From contig JADNRX010000164.1 in NCBI GenBank assembly GCA_015501595.1, positions 52,297 to 116,296 on the forward strand: a DNA stretch of 64,000 nt, written 5' to 3'. This DNA comes from Hymenopellis radicata. Lineage: Eukaryota > Basidiomycota > Agaricomycetes > Agaricales > Physalacriaceae. Of the stretch, positions 1 through 11,444 are shown in pieces. The notes beneath the pieces are model-generated. The model made no database searches and had not been told where the DNA came from. It worked only from the letters and a program-made list of their open reading frames with translations. Made by a program: the position numbers and the translations under genes. How positions within the stretch are numbered: position 1 is the first letter of the stretch; each line of letters starts with the position of its first letter.

Positions 1-26
1 TACAACTATCAAATACCCTAATTCTA

Positions 27-1679
27 CTACACCGGAACAGTAGAAATTCCGGTTATAAAAGTTCTCGTCCCATCCGGAATCCGCACGTAAATTTTGCCTT
101 TTAGTTCGCCGTGTTTCTTCCACCCTTCATATGTTTCCCAGCCTTCGCAGTCCTGTAGATGTTCCACGACAGTGATCTCGATGGTGCGCGGAACAGCTAC
201 GTAGTCGATCCGCAGGACAGCAGGGGAATACACTGTCGAGTGCCGTCGGTCAAGAAAATCAATGACGAGGTTGGGCATCTCTGCCTTACAGAGTTGCAGG
301 TCGTGGTCGACGATGGTGTTAAGGAACTCCAGATCACAACCATTGGGCGGGTTAGCGTGGCCGTCTGTCAGTGTGATTCAGTTCCAACCACATCATACAA
401 TACACATGCTACCAACCTCGACGTTCCATTTGCCGTGTCTGACATTTTGGTTTGTGGTCATCCTTCCAGCTTTGCTTCTGGCAGGTTCGTCCACAGTAGT
501 AAGCTGTACGACAACCGCTGCAGCGACGCAATCGAGTTTCAGACATGGAAATGCACTGGGTGAAAGATGAGATAAATTGTGGCGCACAAGGGAAGATGTT
601 ACCGATTTATTCCCACAGGAATCTACGTGACGTTTCTTGGCCAACCATCGCTGACTGACGGTGGTCTTCAGCGCCTCCCATGCGGCCCACAATTCCCCCG
701 TATGATCCATCGTCTGCTCGATATTCGTCCGAAGCAGCTTTTCTACCGACAAATGGGCCTCTTTGAGTACCGGTCGGTAAATCGTGTGACTGTTTATGAT
801 ATTAATCAAGCCCACGACGGCACTGGCTGGTGTAACGCCCTCCGGTACCGTCGAGTCCAAGATTGCCGGTGAGTCGCAGAGGCGTTCGAGTAATCCACAT
901 CGGATGGCCTCTGCAACCCACAACCTTCCAATCGACACAGATTCCCAAATAAAGCGTATTGTCACGACGAAATCCGTCTCGATGTCCTCCGGGGTGGCGG
1001 GCTCGCCAGATGCAGTTATCAGTCGATGAGGAGGAACAAGCGCCCATTTAATACCGTCTGAGGCTAGGAAAAGCCGACACAATTCAAGCGACACGCGAGA
1101 GCACATCGTGATCGTCGACAATAATATCAAGCGCACATTCAATTCGTTCAGGCCGACAGCCAGACGTCGAATACAAGAGTGTGCGAAAAGTTGCGGAGGT
1201 TGTTCGTCAAGGACACCCTTGAAGGCCGCAAAAGTCAACGTCCTTTCACCCTCGGCTGTGAACGCGACCCCACGTATGGTAGTCCAGTAGAGATGGATGA
1301 GTGAGAAGGAAGATCTTTCGGTCGTCAAAGCACGCGCCCAAAGTCGTGTCCAACAGTCCATGAATGGGGGCTCTGCGAGCGCATGCATCACATGCTGCTT
1401 ATGAATAGAAAGATGGGTGAATGGGACCAATAACTTCATCTGGACATCATCCTCAACGAGGAATGGGCTGTCCTCGAGAACGTAGAGTCTGTTGAAGGCG
1501 ACGAAGCACTTCATCATGTCTGGGAGCATTGGGACTAATCGAGCTTCAAGCTCCGAAGTTGACGAAGGCCCACTCGACAGGCCTGAGGAGATGGACGTGA
1601 AAAAGGCGTTTACTGTATCGTAAAACTTCTTTTTGACATCTAGCGCGGAGGCGGTTGTCGGAACGACGACAGTGCTCAA
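27..1679 (-). CDS. MYND-type zinc-finger protein (3 exons)
   Basis: Rebuilt on the minus strand as exons 1679-603, 555-417 and 364-27, with introns of 47 bp (602-556) and 52 bp (416-365), both GT..AG. The long N-terminal part (about 360 residues) is a helical region of the kind common in Agaricomycete MYND proteins, with no named domain that I recognise. Splicing the first intron creates a clean MYND finger: CGNKSC, then RRCSGCRTAYYC, then CQKQSW and a closing HKPKC. All eight Cys/His ligands are present. The C-terminus (about 110 residues) is of the usual family type and ends at 27-29. MYND fingers generally bind proline-rich partners; the role here is unknown. Without splicing the finger is destroyed, which supports the intron calls. 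The start ATG at 1679 is the first in frame. The upstream 0.7 kb is duplicated, inverted, at 20110-20866. Confidence 0.85.
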
Positions 1680-1684
1680 TGAGC

Positions 1685-2370
1685 GCTAAACCCAATGTCA
1701 GAAATTTCGATCACGATGGAATATCACGACAGTCACCGAAAGAAAGGCTAGGTGGGACGGCGAGAGTCGTTTGGGGGTCACACTGTGAACGTAGCTGCGT
1801 ACATCCATCGTGAATAACAAGAATCTCCTTAGAAAGATGTGGGAGTGGCGTAGGTGAAAGACAAAACTTGTCTTATGGCACAGCGCATGGTCCAGACTAT
1901 TTGGGCTCTTGATCGTCATCTCTTTCATGGACAAAGGCGTGCCACCTCCAATCTCATCACAACAAAGCGGTGATTTGTTGAGTCTACCGCTGTCCACCAC
2001 GCGTCATTGGGTGTTCTTGACGAACATGAGGCGCCATGCCTTGTTCAAAATCCCAGCAAACTTCTCGTGAGCGCTATGCAGCGCATCTGTCATTCGACAA
2101 CTTCTCGGAATCTGAAAGCCCCACATGAATTCCAACGTGACCCGATGGCGATGGATAGAAGCCCTTCCGAGCGATCGTCTCCTGCATATTAGACCCGCTC
2201 GGCCAGGCACGTCGGCTGACGATCTCATCTTCTGCAGGGTTTCTGTCCTTTCACCGGTCATTAAAGAATGCCGAAGATCGTGTTGATCAAGACCAAAAGC
2301 TTCGCTCTAGATCTTGTGTTATTTCAGCTTGGTATGCGTGTTTTCCTGCGGGATGAGTTGCCACGCGCCG
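1685..2370. repeat. MYND-gene upstream region, duplicated inverted at 20110-20866
   Basis: This stretch lies directly upstream of the MYND start codon. It matches the reverse complement of about 20110-20866 with moderate divergence (shared blocks include TTTCTGACATTGGGTTTAG and GATCAAGAGCCCAAATAGTC, with indels between). No credible open frame of its own; short frames in both strands are shared only because the DNA is. Read as promoter and intergenic DNA copied once elsewhere in the window, not as a transposon: no terminal inverted repeats or target duplications were found. Confidence 0.65.
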
Positions 2371-2543
2371 ACGACGACGCGACCGCTCTCCCATGATTCG
2401 GTGCCGGTCTTTAGTCTTCTGGCTGAGTACGCTTCCCGTACCGCTTTCAAAGGCTGTCCGGTCGTTCAAGGACCAAGCAAGGAGAGGCGTCTTTCATGAA
2501 CCCATTGTTAAGAACAACATAAACGTTCCATTGTTGAGAACAC

Positions 2544-2551
2544 GTATAAAA
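2544..2551 (+). promoter_or_regulatory. TATA box upstream of BTB gene
   Basis: TATAAAAG sits about 125 bp upstream of the BTB start codon at 2675, a normal distance for a fungal TATA element followed by a short 5' untranslated region. No other strong TATA match lies closer to the ATG. Inferred from sequence only. Confidence 0.45.
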
Positions 2552-2674
2552 GACGGGAAATCATCCTGCTTCAAGCCACTACCAAGTGATTCTTCTCCTA
2601 GTTCTAGGTATGAACCCGGTATATGGCTGCTTCGTGTGCTGATTGATTCGATTCAGACTTCTTAAACTTTCGTT

Positions 2675-3710
2675 ATGGACAGCCTGAACAACCCGACCCC
2701 GACCACGCCCACACTGAGCCCGTTCCAGTCCCCCTTCGCCGAGGACTTGATCCTTCGCACTTCCGATGGCATTAGCCTCCGCGTCACTGCGGCGCTCCTC
2801 GTCGTGAACTCCCCGTACATGGCCAATCTTCTCTTCAACGGCTCTCCTGGTGAGACTGAAGACGGCCTTCCCGTCTTTCGTACTGCGGAAAATTGCCCCA
2901 CAATTTGCGCTCTTCTACATTTATGCTACCCCATGTCTATTCCCGTTAAAGCTACGCTCGAAACGGTGTCCGCCGGGTGGTTGATGGATGCGCTGAGGAA
3001 GTACGGGATGCGAAACGCGGAGAACCGCCTACGCGCAACAATAGCTGGATCGGAATGGCCACGACAGGAGCCATTGAAGGTGTACTGCATTGCAGTCCAC
3101 CATGGGTGGAAGGATATTGCACGTATGGCAGCATGGGAGGCCTTGCGTATCCCGGTGGAGCAATGGGGGCAGCCTTCTCAAATGGGCATGATCACTGGGC
3201 TGGACTACGCGCGTCTCATTTCATATGTCAAGCGCAGCAGCGATGCGGCTTGCGAATTCCTCCAGCGCAGGTACGACTCGGAACAAGGAATCTATTGCAT
3301 TGAGATCGAGGAACCTATGCCTCCGCTCCCAGAAATGTCATGCTATACGCCCGATACCTCTATTCCCGGCAGGACCAGTGTGAAATGCTTGGACTGTTCG
3401 GGGGTTACCGTCACACAATTTGGATCGCCTTCGAAACACATCTGGATGCATGACTAGCTTTTGCGGCTAGTCCGCATGCTTCAATGCTATGTCGAAGCTG
3501 CTCCTCGTGCCGGTCTGGCTTCCGATATAAAGGAGAGCTTGATGAGAGACTACGAATGCAAGTCTCAACCGCCATGCTTTGTACGGGCAGTGGTAGAGCT
3601 ACTAGAGGAGCGGTTGGAACAAGCCCTTAGATCGGTGAGTTGCTCTCTAGATTGAACATCAGTGATTTCACAATGATCCACAGGTTGAGCTGGAAATCGA
3701 TGAGAAGTAA
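2675..3710 (+). pseudogene. BTB/POZ-domain protein with one in-frame TAG
   Basis: ATG at 2675 opens a frame with an N-terminal BTB/POZ fold (residues about 20-115: FAEDLILRTSDGISLRV, NSPYMANLLF, then the ICALLHLCYP helix). A helical C-terminal region follows, as in the large family of Agaricomycete BTB proteins. The frame is stopped by TAG at 3455-3457, yet the same frame continues at once with family-like sequence (MLQCYVEAAPRAGL, LLEERLEQAL). It then splices through a 49-bp intron (3635-3683) to a short last exon, VELEIDEK and TAA at 3708-3710. Exon 1 plus exon 2 would give about 328 residues. The single stop is the only lesion, so this is a very young pseudogene, a sequencing error, a stop-codon readthrough, or a truncated 260-residue protein in use. 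BTB domains mediate protein-protein contacts; the function here is unknown. Confidence 0.8.
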
Positions 3711-5224
3711 TGGCCATGTTGGCATTTTAGCGTAGTGGTATATAGTAGCCTACCAAGAACGGTCTTGAAGACGAATGTCATTTCAACCTATGGTGGAGAA
3801 CAAGCGTGTAAATTATTAACGTTCCCTTAGTCGATTAAGCCTAGATATCGTCAATCATGAGCTCGTTGACGCGGGATCACTCACAGTGCCATGGAATGTC
3901 GCCCTCGTGTGTTGGGAACATCTGAAGGCATGGGCGATGGCTGGAAAGTGAAACCTGCAGGCATGCCAATATTGAGTCTGGGCGGGATGGGCGGCGGCGG
4001 GGAGGGAAGTCGCGACATGGGGCGGGTATCGACGCGACGTTTTGAAGGTTCGCAGTCCAAACATAGGATCTACAAGGTATGGGGACCGTCGGGTCCCCCG
4101 TTTTCTGATCGTGAGATCACATTTAGTCGACCTCACTTTTTTCTTCACCGATTATCAGTACATGAACGAGCACAAGTACGGTACGCTCTTTGCACTATCC
4201 TATGATGCTCTTTTTTATGGGTGAGCATTCATGAGATCTATATGCCTCAGGACTGCGCAAGGGTATGGGCAAAGGTTGGGGAGACCTTCGGGCTCCGGAG
4301 ATCGACTTTCCAAGGTTAGACGCGGTCAGCTGCGATGGGCGGGTGGGACCATCGACCGAGTACTACTGGAAACAGGCGACCCCCAGAACCATGGGTGGAG
4401 CTTGGTATCAGAAAAGGTTCGGCCAAAGGTGCCACACGAAGTAGAGGGCATTAACGCATATAAATGAAACAATCAACAGAGGTCGATACGTAATGGGAGC
4501 GGAGGGTGGGAAAAGAACGAGAGACGATGCTGCTGTGCGCGCGAGTGTCAGAGACTCGTCGAGTGCGCACCACAGCCTGCACCGACATGATGACGGTAAC
4601 GGAAATGGAAGGAGTTACCGCATCACGTGTCTGTGACAAAGACCTCAAACTTTCGTCGGCTCGTGCCTCGCGCACTACAGTTCAACAAGCTTGTCGGCCT
4701 GCTACTCCCATTACGATTGACCTCAACCGGTAATGGCAGGCGACTATACCCTGGCGCCTCTTCGGGTCCTAGTGGTTTGTCACGACGGTAAGAGTCAAGA
4801 CACTTGACGCCTCGCACGTGTGGCTCACTAGGGAGATAGTTGTGAGTTAGTCGCGGCAGTTGGATCAGCGGAGAGTGGGATCCAACCGTTCGTTATGATA
4901 GATAATCTGGACGGCGGCAATGCAAGTTGCGTCACGAACCCTATCTATCTCACCGCCAACCTGTGAGGTGGAAGACCAGATGGAAATGAGGTGGTATTGG
5001 AGTCCTTCTAGAAGAATCTCGGGGCAGCAGTGGGTAGTCATGGTCCTATGATGGGTTGGTGAAAGACAAGGGATCAGACAATGTCATTTGACTTCCAAGT
5101 GTAGCCACGAGGCGAGTTCCATTGATGTCGAGGCCGGACTGACTCTAATTCGCCTGTCAATAGAACAACAATTACAACGCATGTACAATAGTTGCATTTA
5201 TGATACTAGCATTGGCAGAACTTT
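3711..5224. other. Intergenic, with degenerate coding traces at 3870-4443
   Basis: No intact gene. On the plus strand between about 3870 and 4443 several protein-like pieces in different frames suggest an old unidentified gene: VPWNVALVCWEHLKAW near 3890, FTDYQYMNEHKYGTLF near 4140, and PEIDFPRLDAVSCDG near 4300. Possible intron borders lie between them. I cannot name the family. From about 4450 to 5220 I see nothing supportable. Confidence 0.3.
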
Positions 5225-5700
5225 ACTATAAATGAAGAGGCGACGGGGCTTGGATTCTGCATGAGTAGGCGCCGTTTGTTGCCCACGGTTTACAATGCTG
5301 AAACGTTTGCTCCTTGTCCGTCCCTCCACTTGTCCGAATCCTTTTCCAAACTATGGTCCGTTGAGAAGGTGCGCCTTCTCCTGGTCCATTTTCGCTCCGT
5401 TGACTCGATAACTACGTGGACGAAGCTACATACGTAGCCAATAATTGTAGTCTTTACACTGATATCGTGATTACGTGCTGCGCTCTGATTCATCGCTGCG
5501 ATCGTCGTGGATAGGTGGCCGAAATCTGAAAGATGGGTCCGAGTCGGAAATACCGTACTGAACGAAAATCGACGCTGATCGTTATCGCGCCTATGCAGAT
5601 GTTGGACATGACTGTCAGAAGCAAGAGCAGAAGGCGTCAGAAAGTATTTCCTTGCTCGTCAAACAGTGGCCCAAAATGGTCGTCCGAGCGGCTCGGACAA
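5225..5700. repeat. Two short blocks shared with 17280-17650
   Basis: The block at 5235-5300 (TGAGTAGGCGCCGTTTGTTG) matches 17525-17580 in direct orientation. The block at about 5540-5700 matches the reverse complement of about 17325-17470 (CGCGCCTATGCA, AAGTATTTCCTTGC). The two blocks are therefore rearranged relative to each other in the two places. A short palindrome-like CCGAG..CTCGG motif closes the second block. No coding potential. The element class is unknown. Confidence 0.5.
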
Positions 5701-6170
5701 CCCGATTCGGATGGGTACTGATTGGGAAGGCAATTGATTCTCACGGTTTTCCCTCTTGCCTTTCTGCTTCCAAGTAGGTTTGCTGGTTGGGCATCCTAGG
5801 TGACAGAACACGTCGGTGATGGCGCGCTGTATATGCGGCAAGTATGAGGACTATGTTCATAATGTTATCGACGTGCATTCAACAAAGTTTACATGCAATG
5901 CCAGTGACTATAGTTTTCAACCCGCTGTCGATGTTAGCAACGGAACATGACTGGGATGTGAACGGTCGCGGTAGGTGACTTGAGTGGCGATCACTCACGT
6001 CATTCTCGTCTTTCAGCCTCGACAACAAAGGAACTCGCCTCGTGTCCGTACCCTTTAAAACCAATGGTCCGACGCGTATCCTCTTTCATAGACCCATCAT
6101 TGCCCAATCCTCAGCCTTTCATTGCCCAATGTCGCCCCGACGTTCTCCTCGAAAGACAAACTCTCTCCGT
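5680..6170 (+). repeat. About 530-bp dispersed repeat, copy A
   Basis: High-similarity copy of a family also at 14270-14790 (minus) and 21330-21890 (plus). Shared landmarks in order: a CTCGGACAACCCGATTCGG block, TTTTCCCTCTTGCCTTTCTG, GTGACAGAACACGTCGG, ATGCAATGCCAGTGACTATA, GGTGACTTGAGTGGCGATCA, and TCTTTCATAGACCCATCAT. Non-coding in all copies. Copies B and C continue into a tRNA-like segment that copy A lacks. It ends about 220 bp before the start codon of the chromo-like gene, so it may contribute that gene's promoter. Confidence 0.75.
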
Positions 6171-6388
6171 CGTGGGAGAGTGGGATGGCAATAAAGATGT
6201 CCGCAGTGAAGAAGAACTGCGAGGTCTCCATGTACGATCTACATTCAATGTGAGTCATGGCGATCTTTTGTTCCGAATTTGGTTCTTCTAATGTTCGCGC
6301 AGCGTGGGAATATCTGCCGACTGCGTACATATATACACGTTCCCGTCCGTTCTGCTTTCCTTTATTATCACCCGCGTGCAGTTGACCA

Positions 6389-7209
6389 ATGGTCCTTCCA
6401 GAAAAAGCTGTTTATCGACGGACCAAGGAGGAGACTGATAGCTGGCAAGTCGGTATGCATTGTTTTTTCAGCACAGACTCGAATGCTGACATTGCTGGAA
6501 TGATGTAGAAAGCCTGGTGGGTGTGCGCCGTGTCGGGAGGGTGGTGGAGTATCGGGTCCACTACTACCTCTTCGACGAGAATGATAGAACGTAAGTTGTT
6601 TTAGCGCGATTTTGACGCTGACTGGAACTGCAATGCAGATGGGAGACGACGCGTTCCTTCGACATAGAGCTCGTATACGATAAGCAGCAGAGCACCGCAA
6701 CGAAAAAGAAAGGTGGAAACAAAAAAGAGGCACCTAGTGTCAGCCCTAAAAACATGGAGGAGGCTTTAACCCGCTTCTGGGCTCATATCAAACGGCGACA
6801 CGGAATCAATCGCCAAGAATTCATGAAACGAAAGTCGAGCCCTGCAGTTCTGTGGTGCTCGCGACGCTTCTATCGTGAGTAGGTTCATTGATACTCCTGA
6901 CTCAATAACATTGGTAACGCAGGAGATGAACAAGCGCGCTATCAAGAGAGTATAGGCAACCCACAGGTGGGATGATTAAGTCGGGATTACCTGGTACTGA
7001 TCTATATGCATGCCTAGCCTGTTGTCAAAGATCGTGCAGGCGACCATTTGAATGTGTCGGATCCTGACATCACGAACGCGCGTAACATGCAGAAGAAGCA
7101 GGAGGAGGAAGAGTACTATGGCCGCAAGGATGCAGAGGTTTTGGCGGCGAGGCGGGCCATTGACAGCAACTCTCCAATGACTGAGGAGGCTTCCGAAAGT
7201 GAATCGTAG
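6389..7209 (+). CDS. Small chromo-like domain protein, 205 aa, 5 exons
   Basis: Assembled from five exons: 6389-6452, 6509-6590, 6639-6874, 6923-6966 and 7018-7209. The introns of 48-56 bp are all GT..AG. The joined length is 618 nt with no stop before TAG at 7207-7209, which strongly supports the model. Residues about 19-60 read like a chromodomain: W-QVE near the start, a basic VRRVGRVVEYRVHY strand pair, then DENDRTWE in place of the usual D-x-TWE. The aromatic cage looks altered: Tyr stands where family members have Trp, and Phe where Tyr is usual, so methyl-lysine binding is uncertain. The remainder is charged, with a Lys-rich stretch near residue 80 and a Glu-rich C-terminus. Chromodomains of this type occur in heterochromatin proteins and in retroelement integrases; this is a stand-alone copy. 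ATG at 6389 is preceded by an in-frame TGA. Confidence 0.7.
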
Positions 7210-7239
7210 ACAGACGCTCTCCAATTCTATGTCATCGAG

Positions 7240-7512
7240 TGTACTTGTGTAGGTACTAGCTACCGTTCTTCTGTGCAATACGGACAACAAGTGGGAGGAG
7301 AACTGAGATGCATTCCACTTGTACAGAGAGGGTATAAGTACTGTAAAGTAAGATGGTCCTAGCTACAATAAGAGATGGTCCAACAACGAGAGAGAACAAT
7401 AAGTGTACTAGAAAGGGAACAAGAGAATAGAGAGATGGTCTGAGTGTACTGTACAGAGTAATGGTCCGAGTGTGCCAAGCATGGGCCAAGTTAATCCTCT
7501 ACATCCCATACA
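7240..7512 (-). repeat. Probable LTR of the adjacent Gypsy element
   Basis: The 273-bp block begins TGTACTTGTG and ends CATCCCATACA on the plus strand, so it carries the TG..CA ends and short TGTA/TACA inversion typical of LTRs. It lies just beyond the pol stop of the minus-strand Gypsy relic, where a 3' LTR is expected, preceded on the minus strand by an A-rich AAAATTAAAG tract that could be the polypurine tract. Inside, variants of AGATGGTCC recur four times. No second LTR or target duplication was found because the 5' half of the element is missing, so the call rests on position and ends only. Confidence 0.5.
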
Positions 7513-7559
7513 AACTTTAATTTTCAGCCTCCGGGCTGAACAGCGGCGGGGTCGAACCA

Positions 7560-10325
7560 GCGCCATGCGCGCGCTGATCATATATGGTCAAGCGAGATCG
7601 TCATCATCGCCATCATCGGCGATGCCCGACAGATCGGACGGGTTGACGAACTCCGTCACCTTGAACTCTTTCCCTGACCTCGCAAAGTATGGTATCAGAC
7701 GAAACGCGGCAAATTTTAGACGGGAAACGACTCCGTTCAGCTTGGCAAGATAGTACGCCCGCCCGTGGTGCGCCGGACAGGACCAAAATACCGTGGCCGG
7801 AATTTTCTATTGGCGCCGACTTCGATTTTCTTGTTGAGGATGAGTACAAGGGCGCCAGGATGGAAGTCATAGTCGTGGATGGTGTTCTGGAATCGGCGCT
7901 GGAAGTCGGCGATGGATGCAAGACGCGCCTTGGTGACGCGCTGCTGAATGTGTGCAATGTCCTCGTCTCGTCGCTCAAGCTGACGCGCCCGCATGTAGAT
8001 CAGATCCGAGTCGGAGAGCTTGCCGTCAAATTTTGGAAAGAGGAATGTCGCGTATAGGATGTCAAATGGAAGGATGGGCTCAATGCCATGGGCTGAGTAG
8101 AATGGGGAGTATCCAGTGCGCCGCGATGTGGTGATGCGATCCGCCCAGAATGCCAGGTGTGTTTTCTTTGGCCATAACTTCTCGTTTCCCTCACAAAGTC
8201 TCTTCAGCTCGTCTCGGATCGGGCGATGGGCAACTTCCACAACGCCGTTGGCCTGCGAGTTGTATGTGGAAATTCGGATGTGGACGATGCCATATTTCTG
8301 GCGAAGATATTCCAAGGCGGCGACCATCGGCGTACCATTGTCGGTGACGAATATTTCGGAGACGCCACCCCAGCGGCATAGGATCTCCTCGAAGATGAAC
8401 TGGCCGACAGACTCGCCAGTCTCAGATCGAAGGACACGGAATTCTGGCCAGTGAGTAAGACTGCATCGGCCTTGGATGATATACTGATATCCATTCGATT
8501 TAGGCATGTGCATAGTGTCGATGTGACACTTTTGGAAGAGACCGGCGGGCGTAGAGATCCTTGGTGGTAAGTGAACGTGCTCTGTAGATTCCAGCTGGCA
8601 CTCATGGCAGGTTTTCAGATACCATGCTATGTCAACGTCGATTCCTGGCCACCAAAAGCGATCCGCGATACGGCGACGAACGCCATAGAAGCCACGACGG
8701 TGACCGAGCTCATCGTGAGCCATGCGAAGGATACGAATTCGGTCTGGATAATTGACGACTAATTGATGGCGGCCTGTGCGTTCACGACGAAATAGTCGAC
8801 TTCCTGAGACGAAGTAGGGTCGGGATTGCTGTTGGAGAACATGGAGTTTGTCGGGTGGAATGGATGGTGGACATTTCAGAGTGGAGAGGTAGTATCGGAT
8901 GGTGTCGAGCTGGTCATCGCGGCGGCGTGACTCTTCGGTTCTTGGTAAGTCGTGTGTTTCTAGAGTTGTCGGAAATGCTCATGAAACCGCGCCAGTGTCT
9001 TCTCGTACGTGGACAATCTTCGATGCGATACCAGCAACTTCGCCCTGGAAAAATGAAGAAATCCATACAGTGCATCCTAGCACTTCTTCATCTATCCAAT
9101 CCTCTACATCTTCGTCCGGTATGTCTCCCACATCATCCATCCTTTCGCGTCGTGACAGTCCATCAGGTCCTTTAAACCTCTCGGCGGGGACATGGACAAG
9201 CGTGAAGTTAAACATCAAGATGGCGGCGATCCAGCGATTGACGGACGCGTTGGGATGTACGTCGGGGTGATTAATCATACCCCGTATGTATTTCGCGTCC
9301 ATCTCGACGATGAAATGTTCTAATCCCACAAGATAGATCCGCGTGAAGTGTAACGCGCGCCAAAGACCGCGAAGCTCGATCTTCGCCTGAGAATAACGGA
9401 GCTCAACGTCGGACCAGGCGATGGAGCCGAAGCGAGCGATACGGCGCTGCCCTTTGTCGTCAAGCTGCTGCAAGACGAAGCCGCAGGCAATCTCAGATGA
9501 ATCAACGCCCAGGACCACATCAAGGCCCGACTTGTAATCGATGGACGAATGGCGGGACAGGTAATGACGGCCTTCTTCAGTGCATCCATGGCTAATTGAT
9601 ATTCTTTTTGCCAGGTAAACGGTGTGCTCTTCATCGTGAGCTTGACGAGTGGCCGCGACATGGCGGCGAAGTTCCGTATCCAAATGCGTACCTTGCCATC
9701 CCAAGGAATCCTCGGACATGCTTGACGGTACGACACGGCGGCCAAGTGGTGACCGATGTGTCCTCCGGCAGACGACCGTCATAGTTGCAAGTTTGTCCAA
9801 GGACTGGCAACTCTGGGACAGCAAATTTACGGGCCAGCTTCTTCGCGGATACAGTCGCGCCAGCGTGACCGAGGCGGTGAAGGATACGATGGTCATCGAG
9901 TAAGTGCAGCCATACAAACTTCCGAACTTTGGGATTATCGGGATGTCGCTCATAGTCCCCATTAGGCAGCTCGAAACGCGTTCGAGGACCAAGGACTGTT
10001 ATGTCGTCAATGAAATTTGGAGCAACGTCGGTCTCATGCTGGAGGAGGAACGCAATGTCGTGATGGAATATGTTAACAGATGTTGTCCATCCCTGTGGCA
10101 GGCGTACCAATCGCATAGGCCAAGGTGCGTATCAACTGTCATCACGTCGCGGGATCTAATCGCGACCATCCGCTGGTTATAGCCCGACATGAGATCAAGG
10201 CCGGTGTAGATTCCTCGACCCGCGGCGTGATCGCAGTATTGGTCAGGAAGTGGCGGCTGGCCCGTCGTTCGAATGGTACGTCTGTTCATGTCGTCTGGGT
10301 TGACAAGTGAGTGGCGACCGTGCAT
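7560..10325 (-). pseudogene. Ty3/Gypsy retrotransposon pol relic (RT, RNase H, integrase)
   Basis: Order on the minus strand is reverse transcriptase, RNase H, integrase, which defines Ty3/Gypsy. The RT start is seen at about 10320-10130 (TGLDLMSGYNQR). The RT core follows in another frame (LPQGWTTSVN, then FIDDI as the catalytic box, about 10115-9990). RNase H lies at 9560-9170 (LGVDSSEIACGFVLQQ, EIELRGLWRALHF-like helix, then PDGLSRR). Integrase begins near 8760 with an HHCC finger (H..H..C..C ending TCHECQ). Its core has the three acidic residues in HIDTMHMP, FVTDNGTP and the helix after NGVVEVAH. At least three frameshifts and a TGA (8979-8981) break it. A lost G near 7757 takes the C-terminus out of frame. 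No gag or protease lies upstream; the element is truncated at about 10325 and cannot be active. Confidence 0.88.
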
Positions 10326-11444
10326 TTAAGACATACGTGCAGAAGAACGTGGTACGCAAAACTTCTACGACATCCTACTACTAGGGAGCATCACTGTCTC
10401 GGTGGCATTCTTTAGAACGTCCATACGTGCAGATCCAATAGCCGTAATACAGAACGCCCTCGTATCTGGCACTGGCAAAAAATGTCAATCCTCGTACTAC
10501 AAAGAGGGGGACACTTACTTCTGGATTTCACATCGCAGTTCGAACAGACTTGGCTTCGTTGACACTGTAATGCGCAGGGTATATTCCTTGCGCTCATCAG
10601 ACTATCGCCAATGTATCGCAACACCTATAGCTTTGGACACGACTCGGTGAGGCTCGTCACACGCCTTGATGCCAAACGACAACGGTTGGGCGGTTCAGCA
10701 GTGTGTAGACACGAGAACGACACGGAGCATGGACTGTCAACGGTCATAAAATGGAATGCGATTACATGAACACGAAGTCCGATAACGATTAATGGTTTAA
10801 CTTGTAGTGTCTAGCATAGCAATAAGATCTAGCGTAGCGGGAATGAGAGCCGTGGGATTCGACCTATCGCATCAGCGTTAGGGTTGACCACTGATCATGA
10901 GCCGCGTAGGCTTCCGTAATGCCCATCCTGTAGCTCGTTCACCCGTTCCTCAGAGCCCCTACTAACTCAATAAAACTAACGATAAATGCAAGATGAAGGC
11001 CAAGGACTCGAGGTAAGGATGTAACAGGGAGCCATTATGGCTGTTGTCGTTTGGCTGACGTTCAAATGCGCTTTGTTTGAGAACTGTCCAACCCTATGTG
11101 GACCGCGCAGGTTTGAAATGGGTTTGCAGTTACCTTTTCTGAAGATGGTACATTTGTCATTTGAACAATGGATCGCTCTGTTTGTTATGATTTGGCGTCT
11201 GCGATGTCTATAAGAGTGGGATCTCACTATCATAATTGTTATCCTCCTTGTTTTCTGCTCAATCTCAACATCGCCTTGTACGTCTCATGTATTTTCAACG
11301 CATTTCTGACTGACTGACATGGACACTAGATCGCAACACAATTCAAATTACCACGATATCCTCCATCATACAAAGACTCATGGTAAGACCTCTCCGCCTT
11401 ATTCACAGCGATGATTTCCTGACTTTGTCAATGCTCATGATCAG
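10326..11444. other. Intergenic, with a repeat tail at 10895-11012
   Basis: No gene is supportable. The block 10895-11012 matches 21225-21325 closely (CCTGTAGCTCGTTCACCCGT, GCAAGATGAAGGCCAAGGAC) and the reverse complement of about 14770-14855. It is the tail of the tRNA-like repeat described at 14775-14960. A TATA-like CTATAAGAG near 11207 may belong to the F-box gene downstream. Confidence 0.5.
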
